Shown: positions 1 through 12,656, numbered from the stretch's first letter. The stretch: 64,000 bases of DNA from Sapria himalayana (GCA_029783825.1 JAREIK010003431.1:661494-725493), one strand, 5' to 3'. Numbers and translations: made by a program. The notes: a model not told the origin generated them from the letters alone.

Positions 1-247
1 TATTTATAATATCAAAGTAAAGTTATTTGTTTAGTCTTATTTGGTTGGCCCATTTTCTGGACAATAAGATTAATAGGAATCAACATTTCTGAACAAATGA
101 TTAATAGTAGATGTCTCCCATCAAGACATGTTGTTCTTTGTATTTTAGATTGATGATGAATTCACTTGAGAATTGGTAGAAGGAACCAATACTTGAAATA
201 GAATTAAAAGCTAATCATCTCATTGTAATTTTTTTAGGTTTTAAAAA

Positions 248-1075
248 ATGACTTTTAACCCACACTCTACTATTCTCACAGAAAACAAACTTGATAGAAC
301 CAATTATATATACATATATATTAGAAAAGAAACCTTGAAATTGTTTTGACTATTAAGAACTATAAGTTTGTACTCATAGATCTTTACCTGAATAAACCTC
401 ATAAAAGAGAAACTAAAATATGAAATAAGCCTTATAAGATAAGTGAAAACTGATAAAATGACATTATGATATATCCTGTCTTCTTTATTAAATATACTCT
501 AACATCAGCATTAGTTCATAACTACTACCTATGATTTGATGTCTAATCTCAAAAAATATTTGAGAATCAGACTCATTCTACTAGATAGAAGGCCATGAGG
601 AATCTGATGAATACTATGATAGCTGCAAACACTCTAGTGAGAAATCATGTTATAAAATGATTGATCTTCTGAATGAACTAAAGATTCTTGGAGCTAAGGT
701 TTATATGGATTCCCAGATTGATATTATTTTTTAGTCTCTACCAGATTCATTAAAGGAATTTTGCCTAAACTATAATATGAAAAACTTAATTTGACATTGC
801 ATAATTGCTTAAAAATTGGTATTGGCTGAGAGCCTTATAAGGAAACCATATTGAGTCTTTGTTATTGAAAAGACTTCTTCTAAATCAAAAGGTAAGAAGA
901 GGAAGAATTTTCATAAACATGTTCATATTCCACAGTCAACTCCTAGGTCACAAGTGGTAGTGAAGAAGCCAAAAGGTAAATGTTTTCATTGCAAGTAGTC
1001 GGGACATAAACATTATATAGTTTGTCTCAGCAAGGTAAATAGTCAAGGTAAATCTCATTTACTAGTCATTGAGAC
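248..1075 (+). pseudogene. Copia-1 gag (nucleocapsid) pseudogene
   Basis: Gag packages the element RNA into cytoplasmic virus-like particles. The ATG at 248 is followed by the copia gag N-terminal pattern (NKLDRTNY near residue 15), and the central region reads MIDLLNELKILGA at about 659-697 after a one-base frameshift. A lysine-rich stretch (900-980) leads into a zinc knuckle at 981-1026 with C-x2-C and the downstream H and C still visible but a stop codon inside it. The spacing between the last H and C is one residue longer than usual. At least four stops interrupt the frame, so it is a pseudogene. Confidence 0.8.
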
Positions 1076-2290
1076 ATATTTAGTGATGGTATTTACTAAT
1101 ACCTGGTGTGTAGATATGAGATTTACTAATCATGTTTTTAATTCTTTGCTTTGGTTTTAAGAAACCAGACAACTAAGTGATGAAAATATTGATCTTCATA
1201 TGAGTAATACTATTAAGGTGTCAATTATTGTAGATGGAAATTATTATCTTCATTTTGAGAAAGATATATTTTTGATTTTGAATGATTATCTTTATGTACC
1301 TTATATCAAAAAAAAAATTACTTTCTATTCTTAGTTTGCTTATGGGTTGATATTCTTTTTTATTCAATGATTCTTTAACAATCTATTTCAATAAAAAATT
1401 TATCCATTTGGGTGTTTTAACGATAATCTTTATATTATTAATCCTATCTCTCCTTCACTATAATTGGTTGAACTAAATAATATTAACGTCGTGCCATGTA
1501 AGAGAAAACTACCTTTCCAAATGAACTAGACCTATCTTTAGCACTTGTATCTAGGTCATATAAATCTAAAATAAAGATATAGGCTAGTTAAACATGGGTC
1601 ATTGGGTTCATTGAAAGTGAAAATACTTTTTCTCTATGAATCATACTTGGAAGGAAAACTGATTAAATGCCCATTTCTTTTCTAAGGACTATAAAGCCAA
1701 AGAGTAGTCAGAACTAATTTATTCTAATCTATGTGGACCCGTGACTATCCAAGCTATAGGTGGATTTAACTATTTTATCACATTTATTGATAATTACTAA
1801 GGTACAAATATATTTATTTATTATGCCATAAGTTCAAAGCCTTTGAGAAATTCAAATAGTATAGAGTAGAAATATAAAAGCATCCTAATAAATATCTCAA
1901 GATAATATGATCTAATCATAGTCGTGAGTACCACTTGAAAGAGTTTTTGGACAACTTGCTTCATCATAGCTTTATATCCTAGTTGTCAGCACTTGGTATT
2001 CTGCAACAAAATGGTGTGACAAAAAGAAAAAATAGAACTATTATGGACATTATCTAATTAATGATAGGTTATTTTGATATGCTTGATTCTTTAAAGGATA
2101 AGCATTAGAAACAGTACTTATGTTTTGAACTTGGTCTAGTCAAAGTCAATACCTACTACTCCAACTAAATTGTAGAAAAGATCTATCTCTAATCTAAAAC
2201 ATCTTTGTTTGAAGGGCTGCTCAACATATGTATTGATAGAAAAAATAAATAAGTTGGAATCAAGAATAAAAGTTTATTTCTTCATGAGAT
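1076..2290 (+). pseudogene. Copia-1 protease and integrase pseudogene
   Basis: The protease start is visible at 1100-1135 as TWCVDMRFTNH, where copia elements have W-x-x-D-(S/T)-G-A-x-x-H; the catalytic Asp is present but the following Ser/Thr-Gly is lost. The pre-integrase segment near 1490-1560 contains the CKRK...QMN...TYL...H pattern. The integrase core starts near 1680, with the F-x-x-K-x-Y-x-A-K and GGFNYFITFIDNY motifs at 1750-1797, the latter holding the second-domain Asp. The region around 1980-2050 (LGILQQNGV-like) matches the conserved patch before the catalytic Glu. Stops and frameshifts are frequent. Confidence 0.75.
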
Positions 2291-4265
2291 ATCAGATAGG
2301 ATCCTAAGGTGGTTTGTTTTATAGTACAAAGGAACATAAGATCATTATTTATGTCAATGCATAATTCTTAGAAGAAGACTATATAACAAGCCACAAGTCA
2401 AAAAGTATGATTATTCTAGAAGAATTGAAAAAAGATAATCCAGCCCAAACTCATTTAATACTAGTAATACAAGACAAAATACTACAAGGTAATATTCAAG
2501 ATATCTCATTATCTCATCATAATGGAAAGATTATTAATGATGGTGTTGATACTAGACTTTATAAGCATATCTTTAATATGCTAGTTGCATAACCAGAGGG
2601 TTGTGATCATAAAGGGTCATAAGGATTAGTATTCATACAGCATGCCACTGAAAGTATATAACTAATAAAAGTATTTCATTATAATGAGAGGGTTATTTGT
2701 TAAATTATATGGTATACACACTTGAGAGATTTTTTATGATAGAATCCTTGATGAGGTAGATATTAATCCCAATAACTATGACAAAGCACTTAAAAATAAA
2801 GATGCATATCTTTAACAAGATACTTTGAAATCAAAGATGTAGTCCATGCACTCCAATCATATTTGAGATCTTATGGAACCATATGAAGGGATAAAACCCA
2901 TCAAGAATAGATGGATCTATAAGAAAAAGTGAGGAATTTATGGTAATGTTGAGGCTTATAAGGCTAGGCTTAATGCAAAATATTTCATTTAAAAAGAGGG
3001 AATCAGTTATGAGGAAACCTTATTGCCAGTAGTGTTGTTAAAGTCTATCCAAACTCTCTTATCTATTATAACTCATTATAATTATGAAATTTGGTAGATG
3101 GATGTAAATATTACATTTTTGAATAAACATCTTGAAGAGTATATCTATATGATGTAACAAAATGGTTTCATATAAAAGGGCCAAGAACACATGTATAAAT
3201 TAAAGAAGTTTATTTATGGACTTAAACAACCATTTAAATCTTAGAATTCTCATTTTGATCAAGTCATTAATTTTTATGGCTTTGATCAGTGTCAGGATGA
3301 GTTTATGTATATAAGAAGCATAGTGGTAACATAGTGATATTCTTAGTATTTTGGTAGGGTTAATTTGATATGATAGACCTAGGAGTAACTAGTCACATTC
3401 TTGGAATTACTCTTTTGTTAGATCGCAAGCAATGAATATTGGGCTTGTCGCAAACTATTTATATCGATCAAATATTGACTTGTTTTAGCATGTAATATTT
3501 TGAGAAAGATTTCATTCATTTTAGACTCGGAATCATTCTGTCAAAAGATCATTATTACAATATACCTAATGGGATAGAGAAAATGAAAGTTATTTCTTAT
3601 GCATCTACAATAGGAAGCTCAGATATATGCAATACTTTGTACTAAACCTAATATTTGATTTTCCATAAGCATGGTCAATAGAAATCATACAACATAGGAT
3701 AAGAATATCAGATAGTAGTAAAACATATAATAAAGTATTTAAAAAGACTTGAAATTATATATTGATATACAATGTAGGAAATCTTATATCTATTGGATAT
3801 ACAGACTTAGATTTTCAGTTAGATGAGATTTGAGAAAGAACACCTCGGGTTATATGTTTACCTTGGGGAGTGGTGCCATAAATTGGAGTAGTATCAAACA
3901 ATCATGTATTATTGATTCCATCATGGAAGTTGAATATGTGATAGCCTCGAAAATAGCTAAGGTATTATAGCTCAGATACTTTCTGACGAATCCATGAGTC
4001 ATTCCTTCTATGAAATTTTCTATTATATTTTATTGTGGCAATATTAGAGTAGTTGCAAATTCGAAGGAACCTAGAAACCATAAGAAATTAAAACACATTG
4101 AGCATGATTATCATCTAATAAGAGATATTATAAAAATATGAGAAATAGTGATGACCAAGTAGAATCAGTGGACAACCTAGTGGATCCTTTTATGAAAAGA
4201 CTACTTGCAATAACCAATGAAAAGCATATGAAAGGAATGAGAGTAAGAGATATGACATCATAGCT
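2290..4265 (+). pseudogene. Copia-1 reverse transcriptase and RNase H pseudogene
   Basis: The hinge after integrase is seen at 2300-2400 (GGLFYSTKEHKIIIYVNA), followed by a 61-codon open stretch (2407-2592) that is simply the undamaged part of this frame. RT palm motifs are clear at 2955-3290: ARLNAKYF, KEGISYEET, MDVNITFLN (the first catalytic Asp) and KFIYGLKQ. The YVDD box region (about 3290-3370) is damaged. RNase H follows at 3840-4140 with SGYMFTLGSGAINWSS, CIIDSIMEVEYVIAS and ANSKEPRNHKKLKHIEHDYH. The final residues before the stop match the usual copia C-terminus. It is non-functional because of many stops. Confidence 0.85.
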
Positions 4266-4273
4266 TTAAGTCT

Positions 4274-4290
4274 AAGTGGAAGATTATTGG
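4274..4290 (+). promoter_or_regulatory. Polypurine-tract-like site of Copia-1
   Basis: The stretch AAGTGGAAGATTATTGG follows the end of the RNase H frame directly. In copia elements a purine tract of this kind primes plus-strand DNA synthesis and abuts the 3' LTR, which then starts with TGTTGG or similar. Here the presumed LTR start is degraded to TATTGG. Confidence 0.55.
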
Positions 4291-5689
4291 AACCATTTTA
4301 TACTAAAGTTTTTTATTGTTTTTTCCTATTGTTATTGTTTGGATTCATTTTGATTTTTTTTTGAATTTTAATAAGCTGAGATTGTGTTTAAAGTAAAAAA
4401 AATATATGAATCCTTTATTTTATATAATAGATGATTTGATGCATAGAGTTCAGCTTATGTATAGAAGATTGAATCATTAGTTATTGTAGAAAATAAGTTT
4501 ATTATTCATATTCTAGATGAAGTTGGATACTCTGTTGGTAAGATTATAGCATAAGATTTTAATAAGTATATCTTGACTATAAGGAATGCTAAAATTTTAA
4601 CTTCTTATACTAGTGTACTTATGTATTTTGAATGAGACCAAAAAAGTATATTTATTTTATACTAACATGTAAAATAAATACACAACATCATTATTGCAAA
4701 TACTAATACTCTCAATTTTGATATAATTGATAAACACATGCATGTGTTAATAGTTATTTTGACTCATAACGGGTGAGATTTATATTTAGATCAATATGCT
4801 TAGTGAGTTGGATAACTTTATCAATTATATTGTAAATATTAATTATTAATAGAATTCATGTCATATAAAATGGATTGATGATATCCCTTTAAAGATGCTT
4901 ATAAGTTTTGAGATTGTAGACCCGATATGTAGATTTTGATCTAGCACATCGGATAAGATAAGTGGAAGGTTTCGAGGTAATATATAAGAATTTAATTGAA
5001 TCAAATTGTCAATCATTTAATTTAATTAATGAGTAACTATAATCTTAACTTGAGAAATAAAATAAGTGCTGAAAAATATATGACGTGAGTCGTTTAGAAT
5101 AAGTGAGGAAGTATAATTATAATTCTATAGTGGTATGAATTATAATTAATGTGAATTATAGTGCATATAATTCACATTGAGAGCCCAAAATCTTATTTAT
5201 ACAAGAGGCCATTTCATAGCCTAATCTAGTGCCATAAGAAACATAAGAGTTATAACTAAAGATTTAGTTTATTTATTTAGAATATATGTGTGTATACAAA
5301 TATGATAGATAATTTGAATAAAATTTTATTAAATAATTTAATTAATTGATATAAATTAAAATCAAATTAATTAATATATATATATATATATATAAAATCA
5401 ATTAAATTGCATCTTTAATATAATTTAAATAAATAAATAATAATAATAATGAGGCATATCACATCAATTTTTGTAAAGTGATGTGACATGTTTTTTATTT
5501 ATTATTTTTTATTAATTATGTTTTCTAAATATTGGCAAATAAGACACAACCCATGGTTACTGTGCATCATCTTCCTCCCGACGAATGGAGGAGATGGCAA
5601 TATGGGAGATGATTTTAAATTACTTTGATACCACAAATAGTTAAGATATGCACTACCTGATTCTATTTTGATCTTCATCTAAGAAGATT
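4291..5689. other. AT-rich non-coding region, possible 3' LTR of Copia-1
   Basis: The first several hundred bases should be the 3' LTR by position, but no second LTR copy is available in the window to set its end. The stretch contains a (TA)n run and a short AAT repeat. A sequence complementary to the initiator-tRNA primer-binding motif (ACTTTGATACCA) occurs near 5619-5630, suggesting another LTR edge on the minus strand. I see no coding sequence. Confidence 0.4.
5374..5395. repeat. (TA)n microsatellite
   Basis: An uninterrupted run of about eleven TA units, followed at 5429-5450 by a short AAT-type run. Confidence 0.9.
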
Positions 5690-6173
5690 AATTTTAAAAT
5701 GAATGTATTTACATGCAATATCACCAAATTTATTTTAAACTCTAACACAATTAACATCTCTCCTTATCTCTAGAAACCTTACTATGCCCTACTTGAAGTT
5801 CAATACATTTTGCTTAATATTGTTCTTCATATAGTGTAAAACCTAACTAAGCATTTAAAATTTAACATTGAATTTACTTTTTGACATTCCTCATTAAATA
5901 TACTTTAGAAATTCTTGAGCGTTTTTAGTCATAAAAGGCTTAGAAAAATATTTATCCCAAAACACCTAGTTAAATATAACTATTCTATGTTCTCCATATC
6001 TATCCCAACTACTAATGTTTTCTACCATATTCTAACATCTCCAACCAACTTGTATATTTGATATTTCATATTCTCCTCATTAGAATTGCCCATATAATTA
6101 GACCTTAGTATCAATAAAGCCAAAAAACACTAGGTAGTATTCTTTTGAACACACATAGACACACGCACACATA

Positions 6174-6219
<46 letters not shown>

Positions 6220-6560
6220 TACTAACATATATTAAATAGCTTCCATTTCATGTAACACTTGCATAGAGTTTAACTTTTTATCCATAAATTTCTATAATTG
6301 TCTAACTCTTGTTCTAATTATTTCAATTAAATTCCTCATTAACTTTATGATATCATTCATACTAAAGCTATTGAGAATTCAGATACCTCCCTAACATTTT
6401 AAAACTTTGAGTATTTATTTCTCTATTTGCACACAAGTTCAAATCTTAATAAGTCATTTAAAAAATTGTTCATGCAAGTTATGTTTTCAAATGATTTAGC
6501 ATTTTGTACTTTAAAATTCCATTCATTTAGTGCAAATAATATTATTTTTATTATTTAAAT
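5690..6560 (-). pseudogene. Chromovirus-like Ty3/gypsy gag remnant
   Basis: Read on the minus strand with frame changes, this region resembles the retrotransposon gag domain of Ty3/gypsy elements. A KLVGDVRIW patch (about 6020-6050) stands where such gags have K-L-x-G-x-A-R-x-W-W. Downstream comes an aromatic/lysine patch matching the F-x-x-K-Y-F-x-x region, and upstream a heptad-like segment (about 6270-6400) where gag has its N-terminal coiled coil. The frame is badly broken and contains a CA/TG microsatellite. The call is by eye and moderate only. Confidence 0.45.
6150..6215. repeat. (AC)n microsatellite
   Basis: An imperfect AC stretch leads into about 20 perfect AC units (6175-6214). 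Confidence 0.95.
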
Positions 6561-6779
6561 AAATTTTTTAAAACAAATAATATTTTTCGTAGAAATAAAA
6601 AGCAATATTAGTGCAAGCAATATTATTTTGATAATTTACACCTAATGTGTAAATGATGAAACAACACAAGGGTATCAAAGATAAATTATAAGGATTACAT
6701 CGAAGGAAAAAAACTATAGAAAAAAGAAACTCTAAGAATTGGAATACAATGAAAATATGTTTTACCATAAATTAGGATC

Positions 6780-7260
6780 TGAGTTTTTATGAATCAATAG
6801 AATTGTAATATATTGAAGTGTAAACCATTAAAGGAGAACAAAGTTGGACTCATATTCTTTTATGAAAATTCATAAGTTACAAAATGTAACTTGTAGCACA
6901 TCTACTTGTGTTTATTGGTTGTATTAGTTAGTTGAACTTTGCCAAAATACATAAATTATCATAAAGTACATTAACCACTTTCAAACTGAATTTCCTTGAT
7001 TTTTTAGGTCTAATTGTGCTTCTAAAAATTCTTTCAAAACTCAAAACTATCATACAATACATAAATTATCACACAAAACGAACTAAAAATTCAAAAACAT
7101 TAATAACACTATAATTCTAGACCCATAACATGTCAATCGGATAAATTACATGTCATTACTACTCAAATATAAATAAACCATGAGAAAATCATCACACAAA
7201 CATGTATTTTGTGAACGTTAATCACAACTCCCAACCTAGACAAAGACTTCCATTAGTATT
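6780..7260 (-). repeat. Diverged relative of the tandem-array leader
   Basis: Short blocks in the same order (AAATGTAACTT near 6880, then CTTGTGTTTATTGG, then TGTCATTACT near 7151) match the segment of the 23175-29577 array units just before their primer-binding-site-like motif. It lies upstream, on the minus strand, of the gag remnant at 5690-6560. That is the position expected of a 5' leader, which ties the array to this type of gypsy element. Similarity is weak. Confidence 0.35.
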
Positions 7261-7792
7261 GAAAAAAAAAAAGAAAAACAAAGATAATAAAATAAGAAAA
7301 CAAAAATATCTGATATATATTTTTTCCCAAATAAAAATAAAGTAAGTTAACAACATATTTTCAAATGTTTGGATTCAAAGCATCTTGCAGTGCAATTTCT
7401 CTTACTATCAAGTTGATTTGGGATATCATTATATTTGTATAATCATAAATAATAGCAAAAAGAAATATAGTAAATAATTGTTTGAACTCTCTAATTTCCT
7501 CATACGCATAGTGCACATATTGCTAAAAATAAAATAGGACATCCATAAATAAGTGCGTAGGAAATCTGAACTCTCTTTTATAATTCAAAAAATAACTTCC
7601 AATATGTTCTCCTACTTTGATTAATATGTTGAACTAAGAAAATAATGGATCTTAACACATGCTCCACCAATTACAAGATAATTGTCAAATTATTTATATG
7701 CACTTTGTTGGCAACAATGATCTCATTTGACTACTTACTAACCATATCAATGATAAACCTTTTTTTAAAAAGTACTTAAACCTTGATTTTAT
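7261..7792. other. AT-rich non-coding stretch
   Basis: The stretch contains A-runs and no reading frame or motif that I recognise. Confidence 0.5.
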
Positions 7793-8718
7793 AGGGGCCA
7801 CAAGGGATGTTCATCACTGCTATAATACTTTTTGTATTCAATACTCTTTCAGTCATTAATGGTGAAAAAAATAAAAAGGCTATGAAGTTATGCATGCAGA
7901 CACTATTTATTAAAAGTACTTCAAAACTTTAGGGTTGTAAAGAGCTTAGGAACCATAAGTAATTCCAAAAAATACTAATTATGTAAAAGGATATGGCGGT
8001 GAGTATTTTGGTTTTCTTGGATTACTTGAAAATTATAGAAGATTCTTTTGGAAGTCCCTAAAACTATAATTAATGTTATCCTAGATTATGGCTATAAATA
8101 TTGGGGGCTTTGATAGGAAAGTGAGAGATTCACTATTGGGGTTTTGTGAAGTGGGGGGAGAAGAAAAAGAAATATAAACCCCGTTTCACAATGGTTCATG
8201 GCTTCCACATCAATGTGGGGCTACATTAAATACTTCGAACTAATGCTTTTTGTATTCAATAGGGGCCCCAAGGAATGTTCATCACTGCTATAATACTTTT
8301 TGTATTCAATACTCTTTCAGTCATTAATGGTGAAAAAAAATAAAAAGGCTATGAAGTTGATGCATGCAGACCCTATTTATTAAAAGTACTTCAAAACTTT
8401 AGGGTTGTAAAGAGCTTAGGAACCATAAGTAATTCCGAAAAATACTAATTATGTAAAAGGATATGGCGGTGAGTATTTTGGTTTTCTTGGATTACTTGAA
8501 AATTATAGAAGATTCTTTTGGAAGACCCTAAAACTACAATTAATGTTACCCTAGATTATGGTTATAAATATTGGGGGCTTTGATAGGAAAGTGAGAGATT
8601 CACTATTGGGGTTTTGTGAAGTGGGGGGAGGGGAAAAAGAAATATAAACCCCATTTCACAATGGTTCATGGCTTCCACTTCAATGTGAGGCTACATTAAA
8701 TACGTCGAACTAATGCTT
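7793..8718 (+). repeat. Direct tandem duplication, two 468-bp copies
   Basis: Copy 1 (7793-8260) and copy 2 (8261-8718) run head to tail and differ by roughly 15 substitutions and small indels, about 97 % identity by my count. Each copy carries a TATA-box-like TATAAATATTGGGGGC followed by GTGAGAGATTCACTATTGG and a G-run. This layout is reminiscent of the U3-R-U5 part of a plant LTR, so the unit may be an LTR fragment. No open frame of note is present. Confidence 0.9.
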
Positions 8719-9069
8719 CATTAAATAATCATGACAGTGTAAAAACCTTTAACAAATGAATAACCTTCATTCGATATAATTTATCTAGCCCCTTTTCAAA
8801 AATTATGAAACTGGACATCCCAAGAAGATTTGGAAGATAGATCTTTTGTAATGGGAGCATATATTCAATGTGGCCTCAAGAATGTTTTGATGGTTAAACA
8901 TTTTCTTCCTCTACCCAACTAGCCTTTTGAATAGCTTCATGAATTTTGGTAAAGTAGATAATCTCTTCAATATTTTTTTCTAATTGTTCCAATTCCTCAT
9001 ATGGCTCAATCCATTTAACTTTCAACCTATATGAAAAGCAATGTATCTTTGAATCATCGAATAGTTGTT
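8719..9069 (-). other. Decayed gypsy sequence 3' of integrase
   Basis: This stretch lies directly downstream, on the minus strand, of a gypsy integrase remnant and probably belongs to the same element. I recognise no specific domain in it. Confidence 0.35.
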
Positions 9070-10319
9070 ACCTACAATTTATTTTTGTAAAAAAAATTTG
9101 ATATGGAACTTCTTCAACTTAGATTAATAAGCTCTTACATCAAAGTAGATATAGTTCCTTAACTCCTTCAATGCAATGAGGTAATGTCTAGCTTTTTTCG
9201 AGTTAAAATTTAAATTCTTCATAGCCCACCAAATTGTATATTCTAGCTCATTCAACAAGCAGTACACTTTTTCATATGTAAAATGATAAAGCTGTCTACT
9301 TAATATTAATTTATAAGTTGTTCAATAAGCTGAAAGAGATCAACATGCTTCAGAGACCATATTTTTTGTAGTTGGTTTATTAGGATATTTTTTTTTATTT
9401 TCACACTAGCTAGCTTTATTTTCCCATTAGTTTGCAGATAATGAGGGGTAACTATCTTGTGTTTCACACTATATCAAAAGATCTCTACCACTATGTAATT
9501 TTCATATTTCAATTTGTAACTTTGACCTACTTTGAATCATAATGTTGGAGCGTTCTGGGGACCATGGGCGAGAGTAAGACCAGGTGGCTTGGGGAGCAAC
9601 TTCAAGTACAGGGAAGGACCTTTCTCTTTCTTTCCTCTGAATGCGCTTTGAAGGTACCAGAATGGCGCGCATCCAAGAGAATCAGCAACTATTTTATACG
9701 TATCTGGCACCGAAAGATAATAAAAAAGCCTACCGAATGCACCAAGATATATATTCGACCGAAAAAGCTTGAAAATAATCCCATATTAAAGATCTCTACC
9801 ATCAAGATGAGATTAAGTGGCAATACAATTTTTCCAACTTGCCCATCCTTTGAAAATTGGCACAAGTCTTCTACAAATTGTGGACATCTTGGAATAAGCT
9901 AGGTTAATTGAAACCAAATTATAGTATTTTTAATCCATTTTTAGGTTCTAATGTAGCAACCATACACCTTTTATTATTTGATTCGCAAAATATTTGTATA
10001 CACATTTTTTTTGTTCGACCAATTCTTTAGGGTTTTCACTAGTTCCTAGATAGTTGGTAATGTGTACTCAATAAGGAGTAGTATTAACAATAATAATTAG
10101 CTCACTTATAAACTTTTCATATGTGAGAATACTTCAAAAAATGTATTTAGTGGAGATCCTTGATCAGTGATCCACCACTACATTATTAATCTCTTTTATT
10201 ATGTTTAATTTCCAAGTTAAAATCTTGAAGAAAGAGTATCCATTGTATAAGCAAGAATATACAATGATGACTAATCCAATAAAATATTCTCATTACTTTT
10301 CTAGGGAAAATGTTGCATC
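9070..10319 (-). pseudogene. Old Athila/Tat-like gypsy pol: RNase H end and integrase
   Basis: On the minus strand the order is RNase H then integrase, as in Ty3/gypsy pol. RNase H is seen at about 10200-10319 (ATFSLEK, IGLVIIVYS, then LIQWILFLQDFNLEIKHNK in a shifted frame). Integrase begins near 9905 with LPLN...MVEIFN...GLFSSFFGRIYILV, where functional copies read VEIFDVWGIDFMGPF. It resumes near 9545 (YDSK, VKVT) and continues with HKIVTPHYLQTNGKI (9425-9470) and the basic C-terminal part to about 9085. Several catalytic positions are lost. The gene is cut at 10319 by gypsy element 1; its other half is at 19070-19290. A 191-bp insertion splits the core. Confidence 0.75.
9545..9735. mobile_element. 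191-bp GC-richer insertion in the integrase remnant
   Basis: The integrase frame on the minus strand runs up to GRIYILV, is lost for about 190 bases, and resumes with YDSK. The intervening DNA is visibly GC-richer than its surroundings. It is flanked by AATG on both sides (9541-9544 and 9736-9739), suggesting a short target duplication. A weak A-box/B-box spacing reminiscent of a tRNA-derived SINE exists on + (about 9565-9577 and 9599-9609), and TATAAAATAG on the minus strand could instead suggest a small solo LTR. The type is unresolved. Confidence 0.5.
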
Positions 10320-12656
10320 TTTATTATGTTACATAATTTTATTGGTTAAGATATGTCCCAAAAGCTCATTAATAAGAGTGTCTTATCAACTGAGATCCTC
10401 AAGGGCATGAATCATACAAATTATAAAATAGACTTCTATCAAGATATTGATCCCATAGGGATTATATTTCTAGTTTATTTATTCAATAACAAGATAACTT
10501 ATTTTTAGTAAAATAGATACTCATATTATTAGATAATTTTAGGTCCATAGTTTATACATTTAATCAACTTGATAATGTTTAAGTTGCTCAACTTATATTA
10601 TGTTGGAAATATAATGAAGGTTATAGTATTATGCAATGATTCCTTGCTCTAATAGTATATAAGATGATTATTACTATTGAGCTCATCCCAATAATAGTCC
10701 TATCATAGTTGTCCCCGCAATTTGTAACCACCAATATAATAATTCATCTATGCTCAAGAAATATTCATAATCATGTATCTTTTAGGAAACTTTATCAATT
10801 ATCCTTGATGATTGCTTCGTATACATACTCTTATTCTCTAGTCTCAAATATCATAAAGATGATAGGCTGCTATGATTTATAAGTATTTATACTTTTAGCT
10901 TCGAAAGTATCATACTCAAACAATTAATATATATTCCATTTAATTTTTACTGGTGGAAACCATACAAGTAAAAATAACTCATAAGTTCTATCACCATCTT
11001 ACGAGTCAAACATAGTCATGCATGTTATGAGGATCACTTGTCACCATCCTCCTTAATGATGTTGTGACTCACAGACTAAAGATGAACCACTTGGAGTAAT
11101 ATTTTATATAATGTTCATCTTAATTGAGAGCTAGTTCCTATAAATTGTGTACAATATATTGACATATAAAAACATTTATACTTTCAGCTTCATAAACATC
11201 ATACTCATGATAATTAATATACCTAAATTTTGGGTTTCAACATAAAGGTTTATCTCATTAATTATAGTCGAAAGGGTTGTCATTTCCTTCCTATCATATG
11301 CATGAGTGAGCCTCAAGATTTATCTGTCACTAGTTACTACAATAACCTCTCACAAACCTATCAATAGCCAAAATAATAATTCAAGTTCTATTTAATCACC
11401 TTCTATCAATATTCATACATAAATTAAATCAAACCATTCATTCATTTCCTTCTACATCTTGATATTTTTATAATATATAGTCCTGACACTAAAATAGACC
11501 ATAACATTGACATAATATCTTCATAACATAGTGTTGTGATGCTATGAAATATCTATAATTTCATGCCTTTATTAGTTTGTAGTCCATAATAAGCCAGGAC
11601 ATTGAAAAGTGGTTATGGAGTGGTGATGCGATTCTCATATTTTTATATAGTTGTGACTTTGAAAAGTGGTTATGGAGTGGTGATGTGATTCTCATATTTT
11701 TATATAGTTGTGACACTGTAGTGGTTCCAACATTGGCATATGGTCTTGCTTGAAATTTATTTGGTTTTGGTATTAAGAAATAATCTTGATGATGAAAACG
11801 TATTTCATATGTTGATTGTGGTCATAATACTAGGAAATGGACACAATGTAATAGTATCCTTTCATATCTCTTAAGTGCCCATAGTGTTATGGGTGGTTGT
11901 GGCACTAGCCACATCTTTTCTTATATATCATGTTTCCACTGCACTATTAGGATATCATGGTGATGCCACTTAGCTTGACCATACAAGTGGTAGCTATATC
12001 TTTCTTTAAGGATTGAACTCATAGCCTTGGACATGACCATACTTGAGTAATATCCTTTGTGATATATTAGTATCTCAAAAATCACAACTTTGAATAAGTA
12101 TTGTGTCTTTGGCATGAGTAGTTGTGGCTCTATAATTTTCTATAACTTAAAATTCATAGTTTTGTAAAAGATTCACTACTCTAACTCGAGATTACTAAGT
12201 CATATTAAAAATAAAGTCCTGGTGCTTGGACTTGACCATGACCTTGAGTACTAGTGGGTTATTTAGTTATTGTGATGAAGAATTAGTGTCATTGGCATTT
12301 AAATTTTACAAGGTAAGTATGGTTGTGACTCCATGATAATATCGCAACTATTAAGAATGTGTCGTATAATAAAAAGATTTTGCTGATGAGTTGGCATAGT
12401 CATGACATATAAGAATTTTTCTAGCTAATTAGGTAATAATTTCAACCAAGAATCAATGCTACTGAATCTATGTGAGAATCATTAATTTACTCCATGTGCT
12501 AAATACCTCCAAAAATCTATTAATTTCACAACTATTCATCAATACTCTCCAAAACACTAAAGTTGTGAAATTAACACATTAACTTTATTTCTTGTTTACA
12601 CATCATTATAAACTATCAAAATATACAAAAATATTTGATAATTTGAACTTCAAACA
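10320..12656 (-). repeat. Left (3') LTR of gypsy element 1
   Basis: It starts with CTTTATTATGTTACATAATTT, runs through ATTGGTTAAG (10343 onward), and ends in ATTTGAACTTCAAACA. The same start, end and internal blocks (for example TTAATATA next to a TTTTCATC/CCTC block near 10920, and GTCATGAC-rich tandem units) are shared with the LTRs at 16166-19069, 31117-41800 and 45665-48243. The length is about 2.34 kb. It still has the empty target of the MITE carried by the right LTR (CTTAAAATTCATAG near 12146). Confidence 0.8.

Larger units (their letters stand above)
1..4290 (+). mobile_element. Degenerate Ty1/copia LTR retrotransposon (Copia-1)
   Basis: This is a nearly full-length copia interior with domains in the copia order gag, protease, integrase, RT and RNase H, broken by many stops and frameshifts. 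The gag start at 248 and the end of RNase H near 4265 frame it. A purine-rich stretch (4274-4290) follows, as expected before a 3' LTR. A weak primer-binding-site-like stretch lies near 171-186, so bases 1-170 may be the end of the 5' LTR; I could not match them to a 3' LTR copy. No protein could be made from it. Confidence in family is high; the outer boundaries are unresolved. Confidence 0.9.

Noticed and set aside
9545..9735. Organelle DNA insertion, suggested by the higher GC content
   Set aside because: I could not match it to any mitochondrial or plastid gene from memory, and the short flanking AATG repeat fits a transposed element better. A search would be needed to settle it.
9564..9902. 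A 112-codon open frame on + with an unusual GC-rich start
   Set aside because: Its second half is antisense to the gypsy integrase (VEIF...GLFSSFFGRIYILV on the minus strand) and its first half is the 191-bp insertion. The + frame matches nothing.
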